From contig NZ_JASISO010000008.1 of the NCBI RefSeq assembly GCF_030063135.1, positions 124,001 through 188,000 on the forward strand: DNA of 64,000 bases, given 5' to 3'. A model generated the notes under the pieces. The model searched no databases and was not told where the DNA came from. It saw only the letters and a program-made list of their open reading frames with translations. The translations under genes were made by a program, and so were the position numbers. The first letter of the stretch is position 1. Each line of letters opens with the position of its first letter. This DNA comes from Streptomyces sp. G-G2 (GTDB taxonomy: Bacteria > Actinomycetota > Actinomycetes > Streptomycetales > Streptomycetaceae). Of the stretch, positions 54,101 through 61,900 are shown piece after piece.

Positions 54101-54176
54101 GGTGTCAGTCTGCCTTCTGGTCTGTGCGGTGCGTACGGCGCCCACGGCCGCGGCCGCGGGGTCAGCGGGCGCGGGG

Positions 54177-54812
54177 TCAGCGGGCGCGGTTCAGGGTCTG
54201 CAGAGCGGCGCGCAGCAGCTGGGGCACGGGGGCGGGACCCCCGGCGGCGATCGCCGCTTCGGCCTGCGGGGTGACCGCGGAGACCGCCTCCTCCGCCTCG
54301 CGGGAGGCGTAGCCGAGGCCGATGAGGGCGGCCTGGAGCTGTTCGGTCCAGGGGGCCGGTCCTGCGGCCGCGGCGGCCCGCTGGGCGCCGACCAGGGCTC
54401 CGGTGCCCAGGGGCTGGCCCAGCTTGTCCTTGAGCTCTAGGAGCAGCTTCTGGGCGCCCTTCTTGCCGATGCCGGGGACCGCGGTCAGCGACTTCTCGTC
54501 GCCGGTGGCGACGGCGAGGCGCAGCGCGTCGGGGCGGTGCACGCCGAGCATGGCCTGGGCGAGGCGCGGGCCGACCCCGCTCGCGCCCTGGAGCAGCTCG
54601 AAGACCTGCCGCTCGTCGTCGTCGGCGAAGCCGTAGAGGGTGAGGGAGTCCTCGCGCACGACCAGGGAGGTGGCGAGCTTGGCCTCCTGCCCGAGGCGCA
54701 GTCCGGCGATGGTGTGCGGAGTGCAGTGCAAGGCCATGCCCACGCCGCCGACCTCGATGACGGCCGTGGTGGTGGCGAGCGCGGCGACCGGGCCGCTGAC
54801 GAAGGCGATCAT
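54177..54812 (-). CDS. ruvA: Holliday junction-binding protein RuvA
   Basis: Tetramer that holds the Holliday junction and loads RuvB. 211 residues. The N-terminal OB domain starts [20 protein letters not shown]. Two helix-hairpin-helix motifs follow ([15 protein letters not shown] and [16 protein letters not shown]). The C-terminal UBA-like RuvB-binding domain is [19 protein letters not shown] after an Ala-rich linker. The ATG overlaps the ruvC stop (ATGA). Confidence 0.98.
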   Translation of the reverse strand: MIAFVSGPVAALATTTAVIEVGGVGMALHCTPHTIAGLRLGQEAKLATSLVVREDSLTLYGFADDDERQVFELLQGASGVGPRLAQAMLGVHRPDALRLAVATGDEKSLTAVPGIGKKGAQKLLLELKDKLGQPLGTGALVGAQRAAAAAGPAPWTEQLQAALIGLGYASREAEEAVSAVTPQAEAAIAAGGPAPVPQLLRAALQTLNRAR

Positions 54813-55342
54813 CGGGTACGGCCTTTCGAGGCGGCGTGCAGGGCTACGGCCTGCTGGAGACGGTTCTGGGCGGGGGCGCGCCAGATGTGGCAGATGGCGA
54901 GGGCGAGGGCGTCGGCCGCGTCGGCGGGCTTGGGGGGTGCGGCGAGCCGCAGCAGGCGGGTCACCATCGCGCCGACCTGCGCCTTGTCGGCGCGGCCGCT
55001 GCCGGTGACGGCGGCCTTGACCTCGCTGGGGGTGTGCAGGACGACGGGCAGTCCGCGGCGCGCGGCGCAGAGCATCGCCACCGCGCTGGCCTGGGCGGTG
55101 CCCATGACGGTGCTCACGTTGTGCTGGCTGAAGACCCGCTCCACCGCGACGACTTCGGGCCGGTGCTCGTCGAGCCAGGCCTCCAGCCCGGCCTCGATGG
55201 CGACCAGCCGGAGGCCGATGTCGGCGTCCGCGGGGGTGCGTACGACGCCCACTCCGAGCATGGTGAGCGGACGGCCCGCGACCCCCTCGACCACGCCGAC
55301 CCCGCACCGGGTCAGGCCGGGGTCCACTCCGAGCACGCGCAC
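54809..55342 (-). CDS. ruvC: Holliday junction resolvase RuvC
   Basis: RNase H-fold endonuclease that cuts Holliday junctions symmetrically. 177 residues from the GTG at 55342 ([20 protein letters not shown]), preceded by GGAGGAGGGG. The acidic catalytic residues are visible in [20 protein letters not shown] and the C-terminal [14 protein letters not shown]. It is the first gene of ruvC-ruvA-ruvB, with a damage-type promoter at 55380-55402 giving a leader of about 31 bases. Confidence 0.98.
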   Translation of the reverse strand: MRVLGVDPGLTRCGVGVVEGVAGRPLTMLGVGVVRTPADADIGLRLVAIEAGLEAWLDEHRPEVVAVERVFSQHNVSTVMGTAQASAVAMLCAARRGLPVVLHTPSEVKAAVTGSGRADKAQVGAMVTRLLRLAAPPKPADAADALALAICHIWRAPAQNRLQQAVALHAASKGRTR

Positions 55343-55379
55343 TGGCCCCTCCTCCGTCGGTACGTTCGTCCGTTCGTGC

Positions 55380-55402
55380 AGGCTATAGGGCCGCACTGAC
55401 AT
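55380..55402 (-). promoter_or_regulatory. candidate RecA-NDp (PafBC-type) DNA-damage promoter of ruvCAB
   Basis: Minus strand: ATGTCAGTG (55402-55394), eight bases, TAGCCT (55385-55380). This is 8/9 for the upstream TTGTCRGTG box, exact for the spacer and exact for TANNNT. The predicted +1 is near 55373. No palindromic LexA box was found here, so control would be by the LexA-independent damage pathway. Confidence 0.7.
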
Positions 55403-55418
55403 CGGGTGCGCACACACC

Positions 55419-55452
55419 GACGGGCCGCCGGGGGTGTCCCCGGCGGCCCGTC
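55419..55452 (-). terminator. terminator of yebC
   Basis: A perfect 15-bp stem (55419-55433 with 55438-55452), core GACGGGCCGCCGGGG, with loop GTGT. It starts 26 bases past the yebC stop on the minus strand and separates yebC from the ruvC promoter. Confidence 0.8.
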
Positions 55453-55477
55453 GTACGAGCGTGTGGATCGGCGCCGA

Positions 55478-56230
55478 TCAGGCGTCGACCTTCTCCATGA
55501 CCTCGTCGCTGACGTCGAAGTTGGCGAAGACGTTCTGCACGTCGTCGCTGTCCTCCAGTGCGTCGATCAGCTTGAAGATCTTGCGGGCGCCCTCTTCGTC
55601 CAGCTCGACCTGCATGGTCGGCAGGAAGTTGGAGTCGGCCGAGTCGTAGTCGATGCCGGCCGTCTGGAGCGCCGTACGGACCGCGACCAGGTCGGTGGCC
55701 TCGCTGATGATCTCGAACTGCTCGCCGAGGTCGTTGACTTCCTCGGCGCCCGCGTCGAGCACGGCGTCGAGCACGTCGTCCTCGCTCAGCTCGCCCTTGG
55801 GCAGCAGGACGACGCCCTTGCGGTTGAACAGGTAGGACACCGAACCCGGGTCGGCCATGGAGCCACCGTTGCGGGTCATGGCGACGCGCACGTCCGAGGC
55901 GGCACGGTTGCGGTTGTCGGTGAGGCACTCGATGAGCACCGCGACACCGTTGGGGCCGTAGCCTTCGTACATGATCGTTTCATAGTCGGCGCCGCCCGCT
56001 TCGAGACCGGCACCGCGCTTGAGCGCGGAGTCGATGTTCTTGTTCGGGACGGAGCTCTTCTTGGCCTTCTGGACGGCGTCGAAGAGCGTCGGGTTGCCGT
56101 CGAGGTCGGCCCCGCCGGTACGCGCCGCGACCTCGATGTTCTTGATCAGCTTCGCGAAGAGCTTGCCGCGCTTGGCATCGATCACGGCCTTCTTGTGCTT
56201 CGTCGTAGCCCATTTAGAGTGGCCGGACAT
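55478..56230 (-). CDS. yebC: YebC/PmpR family protein
   Basis: 250 residues with the family hallmark [48 protein letters not shown] and [22 protein letters not shown] (each under the three-domain YebC layout). The family was long called a transcription regulator; recent work on relatives shows a role in translation of polyproline-type stalls. It commonly sits beside ruvC. It follows pdxT after 85 bases that hold only a 6-bp stem (56277-56292), so read-through from pdxST is possible. Confidence 0.97.
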   Translation of the reverse strand: MSGHSKWATTKHKKAVIDAKRGKLFAKLIKNIEVAARTGGADLDGNPTLFDAVQKAKKSSVPNKNIDSALKRGAGLEAGGADYETIMYEGYGPNGVAVLIECLTDNRNRAASDVRVAMTRNGGSMADPGSVSYLFNRKGVVLLPKGELSEDDVLDAVLDAGAEEVNDLGEQFEIISEATDLVAVRTALQTAGIDYDSADSNFLPTMQVELDEEGARKIFKLIDALEDSDDVQNVFANFDVSDEVMEKVDA

Positions 56231-56315
56231 CTGCCTGTCTCCTTCGCGTAACCAACGGTGTTCGCCACAGATCCTACCGGGACTCCTCCCGGGACCGGTT
56301 CAGGACCCTGCGGGT

Positions 56316-56909
56316 TCAGGACCCCGCGCGCACCATGTCGACGAAGTACGCGTGGACGCGGTGGTCGCCCGTCAGCTCCGGGTGGAAGGAGGTGGCCAGC
56401 ACGTTGCCCTGGCGCACGGCGACGGTGTGGCCGTCGTACGTGGCCAGCACCTCGGCCGCCGCGCCGACCGACTCGACCCAGGGGGCGCGGATGAAGACGC
56501 CCTCGACCGGGCCGTCCGCTATGCCCGCGAACTCGATGGAGGCCTCGAAGGACTCGTTCTGACGGCCGAAGGCGTTGCGCCGGACGATCATGTCGATGCC
56601 GCCGAGCGTCTCCTGGTCCTCACGGCCCCCGAGCAGCTTGTCGGCGAGCATGATCATGCCCGCGCAGGTGCCGTAGACCGGCATCCCGGCCCGTACGCGC
56701 TCGCGCAGCGGCTCCAGCATGCCGAAGAGCACGGCGAGCTTCGACATGGTCGTCGACTCGCCGCCGGGGATCACCAGGGCGTCGACCTCGGCGAGTTCTT
56801 CGGGGCGCCGGACCGGCCTGGCCACGGCGTCCGCCGAGGCCAGGGCGATCAGGTGCTCCCGTACGTCGCCCTGGAGTGCCAGGACGCCGATGACCGGGGG
56901 GTTGTTCAT
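56316..56909 (-). CDS. pdxT: pyridoxal 5'-phosphate synthase glutaminase subunit
   Basis: Supplies ammonia from glutamine to PdxS for vitamin B6 synthesis. 197 residues from the ATG at 56909. It has [14 protein letters not shown], the [13 protein letters not shown] oxyanion region, the nucleophile Cys in [10 protein letters not shown] and the His/Glu pair in [11 protein letters not shown]. It follows pdxS by twelve bases in the standard pdxS-pdxT pair. Confidence 0.98.
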   Translation of the reverse strand: MNNPPVIGVLALQGDVREHLIALASADAVARPVRRPEELAEVDALVIPGGESTTMSKLAVLFGMLEPLRERVRAGMPVYGTCAGMIMLADKLLGGREDQETLGGIDMIVRRNAFGRQNESFEASIEFAGIADGPVEGVFIRAPWVESVGAAAEVLATYDGHTVAVRQGNVLATSFHPELTGDHRVHAYFVDMVRAGS

Positions 56910-56921
56910 GAGTGGAATGCC

Positions 56922-57833
56922 CTACCAGCCGCGGTTGGCGTAGCGCTCGGACTCGGGGAGGGTGTCGCAGTTGATGCCGACCATGGCCTCGCCCAGGTTG
57001 CGCGAGGCGTCCGCGATGATCTTCGGGTCGTCGTAGAAGGTGGTGGCCTTCACGATGGCGGCGGCGCGCTTGGCCGGGTCGCCCGACTTGAAGATGCCGG
57101 AGCCGACGAAGACGCCCTCGGCACCGAGCTGGCGCATCAGCGCGGCGTCGGCGGGGGTGGCCACGCCACCGGCGGAGAACAGCACCACGGGGAGCTTGCC
57201 CAGCTCGGCAACCTCCTTGACCAGCTCGTACGGGGCGCGCAGGTCCTTGGCGGCGGCGTACAGCTCGTTGTTGTCGAAGCCGCGCAGGCGGGCGATCTCG
57301 TTCTTGATCTGGCGCAGGTGACGGACGGCCTCGACGACGTTGCCGGTACCGGCCTCGCCCTTCGAACGGATCATGGCCGCGCCCTCGGCGATGCGGCGCA
57401 GGGCCTCGCCCAGGTTGGTGGCGCCACAGACGAAGGGGGTCGTGAAGGCGAACTTGTCGCTGTGGTTGACCTCGTCGGCCGGGGTCAGGACCTCGGACTC
57501 GTCGATGTAGTCGACGCCGAGGGACTGGAGCACCTGGGCCTCGACGAAGTGGCCGATGCGCGACTTCGCCATGACCGGGATGGAGACGGCCGCGATGATC
57601 TCTTCGATCATGTTCGGGTCGGACATGCGGGCGACCCCGCCGTCCTTGCGGATATCGGCCGGAACCCGCTCCAGGGCCATGACGGCCACGGCGCCGGCGT
57701 CCTCGGCGATCTTCGCCTGCTCGGCGTTGACCACGTCCATGATCACGCCGCCCTTGAGCTGCTCGGCCATACCGCGCTTCACGCGTGCGGTGCCGGTCTC
57801 AGGGGTCTGCGGGGTGTGGGAAAGCGTGCTCAC
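56922..57833 (-). CDS. pdxS: pyridoxal 5'-phosphate synthase lyase subunit
   Basis: Condenses ribose 5-phosphate, glyceraldehyde 3-phosphate and ammonia to PLP in a 12-mer with PdxT. 303 residues from the GTG at 57833. Conserved sites are [52 protein letters not shown] and [18 protein letters not shown] sequence (here [14 protein letters not shown]), with the catalytic lysines in these blocks. The upstream gap has a near-symmetric GGACCAGT element that could be a MocR/PdxR operator. Confidence 0.98.
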   Translation of the reverse strand: MSTLSHTPQTPETGTARVKRGMAEQLKGGVIMDVVNAEQAKIAEDAGAVAVMALERVPADIRKDGGVARMSDPNMIEEIIAAVSIPVMAKSRIGHFVEAQVLQSLGVDYIDESEVLTPADEVNHSDKFAFTTPFVCGATNLGEALRRIAEGAAMIRSKGEAGTGNVVEAVRHLRQIKNEIARLRGFDNNELYAAAKDLRAPYELVKEVAELGKLPVVLFSAGGVATPADAALMRQLGAEGVFVGSGIFKSGDPAKRAAAIVKATTFYDDPKIIADASRNLGEAMVGINCDTLPESERYANRGW

Positions 57834-57861
57834 GGTGTGACCTCATTCGAGAAAGACGGGT

Positions 57862-57892
57862 ACTGGACCGAGCAAACATCCCCGGACCAGTC
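57862..57892. promoter_or_regulatory. near-perfect inverted repeat upstream of pdxS
   Basis: ACTGGACC (57862-57869) and GGACCAGT (57884-57891) are inverted copies with one central mismatch, 14 bases apart. On the minus strand the pdxS-distal half extends to AGTGGACTGGTCC, which resembles PdxR-type AGTGGWCT sites reported in corynebacteria. It lies 29-59 bases upstream of the pdxS start. No MocR gene is in the window. Confidence 0.35.
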
Positions 57893-57961
57893 CACTGCAA
57901 GGGCCAATGTGCAGCCGGTGGCCCCTGGTGGTGGCGCGGGCCGGTCCGTCGGCGACTGGAT

Positions 57962-58501
57962 CTAGGGCCGGTCGGCCAGGAAGACCGGGGGTTCGTCGTC
58001 CATCTCGAAGGCCAGCGGGAAGGGTGCGTGACCGGCCAGCCGGAACCAGCGGACCTTGCGGTGGCGGCGCAGGGCGCGGGCCGCGCGGACGGCGTCGTTG
58101 TGGAACCGCCTGGCCATCGGCACCCGGCGCACGGCCGCCGCCAGCTCCTCCGCGGCGACCTCGCCGCCGGGGGCCTCCTTGACCGCCTCGACCTGATCGG
58201 CGTCCTCGAAGACCGCGCGCAGGGCCTGGCTCAGTTCACTTTCGGCCACTTCCCGGTGCTCCTCCTCCGCCTGGCGGGCGGCGTGGGCGGCCTCGTAGAG
58301 CACGAGGGAGGACGCGGGGTCCAGCACGCCGGAGGTGGCCACCTCCAATACCACCGAGGCCCGGCGCACGAGCTGCGCGTCGAGCGCGGCGCGGGCGGCG
58401 TCCATCCGCGAGTGCAGCCGGTCGAGACGGCCGGCGGTCCAGCTGAGGTAGACCCCGATGGCGCCGAGCGCCAGGGCGATCCATACGAGGGTTTCGATCA
58501 C
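57962..58501 (-). CDS. LemA-like single-pass membrane protein, function unknown
   Basis: 179 residues. A membrane helix at residues 3-21 (ETLVWIALALGAIGVYLSW) is followed by a helical bundle (RLDRLHSRMDAARAALDAQL, ASVVLEVATSG). Near the C-terminus ARRFHNDAVRAARALRRHRK then FRLAGHAPFPLAFEMDD resembles the YNDAVRxYN...FEFDE pattern of LemA proteins. It lies between pdxS and pimA on the same strand. The LemA resemblance is by eye, and LemA function is itself unclear. Confidence 0.75.
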   Translation of the reverse strand: MIETLVWIALALGAIGVYLSWTAGRLDRLHSRMDAARAALDAQLVRRASVVLEVATSGVLDPASSLVLYEAAHAARQAEEEHREVAESELSQALRAVFEDADQVEAVKEAPGGEVAAEELAAAVRRVPMARRFHNDAVRAARALRRHRKVRWFRLAGHAPFPLAFEMDDEPPVFLADRP

Positions 58502-58676
58502 GGGCGGCGACTCTACCGGCCCGCGGGCGGCCCGCGGCCCGACCCCGGCGGGCCCCGCCGCGCCCCGCCGCGTCCGGCGGGCGCGGTGGGCCGGTGCCGT
58601 GACGCCGGCCCCGGCACGTCCGGCCGCTGCGGCGCAGATGTCCGGTACCCCCCGTCCGGAGGCCCGGCGGGTGGGG

Positions 58677-59858
58677 TCAGGAGAAGGACGACGGGGTCGC
58701 GCCCCGGGTGAGGCCGAGGCGGGCCCGCAGGCCGACCCGCTCGTCGGTGGCCACGGACGCGGCCCCGTCGGCCACCGTCTCGTACACGGCCAGGATGTCC
58801 GCCCCCACCGTCGACCAGTCGAAGCGCCGCACGTGCGCGGACCCGCGCTCGCTCAGCCCGGCCCGCCGGTCCGGGTCCCGCAGCAGGGTGACGGCGCCCG
58901 CCGCCAGCGCGTCGGCGTCCTCGTTCGCGAAGAGGTCGCCCGCCGTCCCCTGGTCCAGGACCTGCGCGAAGGCGTCCAGGTCGGAGGCCAGCACCGCCGC
59001 CCCGGCCGACAGCGCCTCGACCAGGATGATCCCGAAGCTCTCACCGCCGGTGTTGGGGGCGACGTACACGTCGACGCTCCGCAGCAGCCGCGCCTTGTCC
59101 TCGTCGGAGACCATGCCCAGGAACTCCACCCGCTCCCGCAGCGCGGGCGGCAGCGTGGCCACCGCCTCCTCCTCGTCACCGCGCCCCGCGACCAGCAGCC
59201 GTACGTCCGGGCACGCCTCCACGATCTTCGGGAAGGCGGCCATCAGCACCGGCAGCCCCTTGCGCGGCTCGTCGATCCGGCCGATGAAGCCGAGCGTGCC
59301 GCCGCCCCACTCGGCCTTCGGTTCGGCGGAGGCGAAGAAGTCCACGTCGACGCCGTTGGGGATGACGACGGCGTCCCCGCCGAGGTGTTCCACCAGCGTG
59401 CGCCGGGCGTACTCGCTCACCGCGATCCGCGCGCTGATCTTCTCCAGCGCGGGCTGCAGGATCGGGTAGGCGGCGATCATCGCCCGGGAGCGCGGGTTGG
59501 AGGTGTGGAAGGTGGCCACGATCGGGCCCTGGGCCGCCCAGCAGGCCAGCAGGCCCAGCGACGGGGAGGTCGGCTCGTGGATGTGGATGACGTCGAAGGT
59601 TCCGTCGTGCAGCCAGCGGCGTACCCGCGCGGCCGAGAGGAAGCCGAAGTTCAGCCGGGCCACCGAGCCGTTGTAGGGCACCGGCACCGCGCGCCCCGCC
59701 GAGACGACGTACGGGGGCAGGGGGGTGTCATCGTCCGCGGGGGCGAGCACCGACACCTGGTGGCCCCGGCCGATCAGGTGTTCCGCCAGGTCGCGGATGT
59801 GGAACTGGACCCCGCCCGGGACGTCCCAGGAGTACGGGCACACGATCCCGATCTTCAC
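58677..59858 (-). CDS. pimA: phosphatidyl-myo-inositol mannosyltransferase (PimA-type)
   Basis: GT4-family enzyme that adds the first mannose from GDP-mannose to phosphatidylinositol on the inner membrane face. 393 residues. The N-terminal Rossmann domain has MKIGIVCPYSWDVPGGVQFH and DVIHIHEPTSPSLGLLA. The C-terminal domain has IGRIDEPRKGLPVL and the EX7E motif in GGESFGIILVEALSAG. The GTG at 59858 overlaps the stop of the acyltransferase gene (GTGA). The cluster pgsA-acyltransferase-pimA is the standard actinobacterial PIM set. Confidence 0.93.
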   Translation of the reverse strand: MKIGIVCPYSWDVPGGVQFHIRDLAEHLIGRGHQVSVLAPADDDTPLPPYVVSAGRAVPVPYNGSVARLNFGFLSAARVRRWLHDGTFDVIHIHEPTSPSLGLLACWAAQGPIVATFHTSNPRSRAMIAAYPILQPALEKISARIAVSEYARRTLVEHLGGDAVVIPNGVDVDFFASAEPKAEWGGGTLGFIGRIDEPRKGLPVLMAAFPKIVEACPDVRLLVAGRGDEEEAVATLPPALRERVEFLGMVSDEDKARLLRSVDVYVAPNTGGESFGIILVEALSAGAAVLASDLDAFAQVLDQGTAGDLFANEDADALAAGAVTLLRDPDRRAGLSERGSAHVRRFDWSTVGADILAVYETVADGAASVATDERVGLRARLGLTRGATPSSFS

Positions 59859-60862
59859 TCGGCGCCCTCCCGGCGGTCCGCGGAGGGCGACGGCGACGAC
59901 GACGGCTCAGGACGGTCCCCGGACGGCCTGGGCTCCCGCTCCGCGGACGGCGACGCCCCCGGCTCCCGGGGTTCCAGGTCCTCCAGCCACAGGCGCTGAA
60001 GCATGTGCCAGTCCTCGGGGTGCTCGGCGATCCCGGCGGCGAACGCGTCGGCCACCGCCTGTGTCATCGCCGCGGTCTTCTCCGTACGGGTGCCCCGCTC
60101 GGGCACCTCGACCGGCGGGTGGAAGTGGCCCCGCATCATCGGGCTGTCCTCGTACCAGAGCGTCGCCGGCACCAGCAGCGCGCCCGTCTGCTGCGCGAGC
60201 AGCGCGGGCCCGGCGGGCATCCGCGCGGTGGACCCGAAGAAGTCCACCTCGACCCCGGAGGCGGACAGGTCGCGGTCGGCGACCAGGCAGACCAGCCCGC
60301 CCGAGCGCAGCCGGCGGGCGAGGGTCCCGAAGGCGGCGCCGCCGCTGTGCGGCAGCACCTCCATGCCCAGGCTCTCGCGGTAGGCCACGAACCGGTCGTA
60401 CAGGCTCTCCGGCTTGAGCCGCTCCGCGACCGTGGTGAAGGCGATGCCGTGGTGGCTGGTGACCCAGGCCCCGGCGAGGTCCCAGTTGGCCAGGTGCGGC
60501 AGGGCGATGATCACACCGCGCCCGGCGGCCATGCCGTCGAGCAGAACGTGCTCGTCCCGCATCTCGACTTCCCGGCGGAAACGTTCCTTGTTCATCGCGG
60601 GCAGCCGGAAGGATTCCATCCAGTACCGCATGTACGAGCGCATGCCCGCCCGGGACAGCTCCCGCAGCCGCTCCGGCCCCGCCCCGGGCACCACCCGGGC
60701 CAGGTTCGCCTCCAGCCGCAGCACGCTCTTCCCGCGCCGCTTCCAGACCCGGTCCGCGATCACGCGGCCGAGCGTGGCCGCCACGGGCTCCGGGAGCTTC
60801 TTCACCCCGGCCCAGCCGAGCCCGAAGGCCCCGTCCGTCAGCTTGTCCGTCAACGCGCCCAT
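59855..60862 (-). CDS. phosphatidylinositol mannoside acyltransferase (PatA-type)
   Basis: 335 residues in the LpxL/HtrB lysophospholipid acyltransferase family. The HX4D catalytic motif is in LPHLANWDLAGAW (about residue 128). Other conserved regions are GGLVCLVADRDLSASGVEVDFFG and LWYEDSPMMRGHF. In mycobacteria the equivalent gene, PatA, acylates the mannose of PIM and also lies between pgsA and pimA. The last 40 residues are a Ser/Pro/Glu/Arg-rich tail. It shares one base with the pgsA stop and overlaps pimA by four. Confidence 0.9.
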   Translation of the reverse strand: MGALTDKLTDGAFGLGWAGVKKLPEPVAATLGRVIADRVWKRRGKSVLRLEANLARVVPGAGPERLRELSRAGMRSYMRYWMESFRLPAMNKERFRREVEMRDEHVLLDGMAAGRGVIIALPHLANWDLAGAWVTSHHGIAFTTVAERLKPESLYDRFVAYRESLGMEVLPHSGGAAFGTLARRLRSGGLVCLVADRDLSASGVEVDFFGSTARMPAGPALLAQQTGALLVPATLWYEDSPMMRGHFHPPVEVPERGTRTEKTAAMTQAVADAFAAGIAEHPEDWHMLQRLWLEDLEPREPGASPSAEREPRPSGDRPEPSSSPSPSADRREGAE

Positions 60863-61605
60863 CAGGTCGCTCCGCCCTCGGTCACGCCGGGTTTTTCGGA
60901 CAGCTCGGCCTCGGACACCTCGGCCTCGGACAGCTCGGCCGCCGACAGCTCGGCCGCCGACACCGCAGCCGCCGCGTCGGCCTCCGCGGCCTCCCGGCGC
61001 ACGGTCACCACCCGCTGGATCAGCGTCACCAGCGAACCGGCGGCCACCACCCACAGCGCCACCGGCAGCAGCACCCCGATCCACGAGGGCACGCCGAAGG
61101 TCTCCAGACCCGACAGGCCGGCCGCGACCAGCGTGATCACCAGGCGCTCCGCGCGCTCGATGAGCCCGTTCACGGCCACCGGCAGCCCGATCGCCTCGCC
61201 CCGGGCCTTGGTGTACGAGACCACCTGGCCGCTCGCCAGGCAGAAGATCGCCACCGCGCACAGCATGTTGTCGTGGCCCGATCCGGCGTACCAGAGCGCC
61301 AGGCCGCCGAAGATCGCGGCGTCCGCCACCCGGTCCAGCGTCGAGTCCAGGAACGCGCCCCACCGGCTGGAGACTCCGGCCTGCCGCGCCATGTTCCCGT
61401 CGACCAGGTCGGAGAACACGAAGAGGGTGATCGTGATCGTGCCCCAGAAGAACTCTCCGCGCGGGAAGAAGACCAGCGCTCCGGCCACCACTCCGGCCGT
61501 GCCGATCAGGGTGACCGCGTCCGGGCTCACCCCCCGACGGAGCAGAAACGCGGCGAACGGTGTGAGGACACGCGTAAAGAATGCACGCGCGTACTTGTTC
61601 AGCAT
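60862..61605 (-). CDS. pgsA: phosphatidylinositol phosphate synthase (CDP-alcohol phosphatidyltransferase)
   Basis: Transfers a phosphatidyl group from CDP-diacylglycerol to inositol phosphate, starting the PIM pathway. 247 residues from the ATG at 61605, with GGGAAGG upstream. The signature DG..AR...G...D...D is exact in DLVDGNMARQAGVSSRWGA then FLDSTLDRVAD (about residues 66-96). About five further membrane helices follow. Residues 205-240 are a low-complexity acidic tail encoded by five 15-base repeats (AELSA/AELSE/AEVSE). First gene of the pgsA-acyltransferase-pimA operon. Confidence 0.93.
   Translation of the reverse strand: MLNKYARAFFTRVLTPFAAFLLRRGVSPDAVTLIGTAGVVAGALVFFPRGEFFWGTITITLFVFSDLVDGNMARQAGVSSRWGAFLDSTLDRVADAAIFGGLALWYAGSGHDNMLCAVAIFCLASGQVVSYTKARGEAIGLPVAVNGLIERAERLVITLVAAGLSGLETFGVPSWIGVLLPVALWVVAAGSLVTLIQRVVTVRREAAEADAAAAVSAAELSAAELSEAEVSEAELSEKPGVTEGGAT
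60896..60970. repeat. five 15-bp coding repeats in the pgsA C-terminus
   Basis: Consecutive 15-base units start at 60896, 60911, 60926, 60941 and 60956 (consensus TCGGACAGCTCGGCC on the plus strand). They encode AELSE-type pentapeptides in the cytoplasmic tail of the phosphatidylinositol phosphate synthase. Being in-frame, changes in copy number would lengthen or shorten the tail without frameshift. Confidence 0.85.
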
Positions 61606-61900
61606 GGCCTTCCCAGGGGGTCGCTGGGCCGCACGGCCACCACGGCCACCGGCTGGCCCATCGTAGCCAGCGCCGGGGGCCCGCACCGCCGCGCACCCAC
61701 CGGTAGGCCCCCCGGCGTCACCCGCTTCCCCTCGCGCGGACCCGCCGGCGGACCCCCGGCGGCCGGTTCGCCAGCCGCTCCGGCGGCCGCTCCGGCCGGG
61801 TGCGGCGGCCCCGCAGGGGTGCGACGTATGGACGCGGTGTGACACCGGTGCAAAGCTCGAAGGATCCCACCTCACCGTCACACCGGGAGGCACGAGAATC

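Noticed and set aside
55342..55402. LexA (SOS) box upstream of ruvC
   Set aside because: CGAACG occurs twice near 55367-55380 but as a direct repeat, not as GAACNNNNGTTC. The RecA-NDp-type motif explains the region better.
55914..55935. Another RecA-NDp upstream box (TTGTCGGTG)
   Set aside because: It lies inside yebC on the antisense strand and is followed after eight bases by GATGAG, not TANNNT. It shows that the 9-base box alone occurs by chance in this GC-rich genome.
61606..61900. Regulatory repeat GGTGTGAC/GTCACACC upstream of the EF-G-like gene
   Set aside because: Copies around 61833 and 61877 give weak symmetry, but spacing and orientation fit no known operator and no promoter could be assigned.
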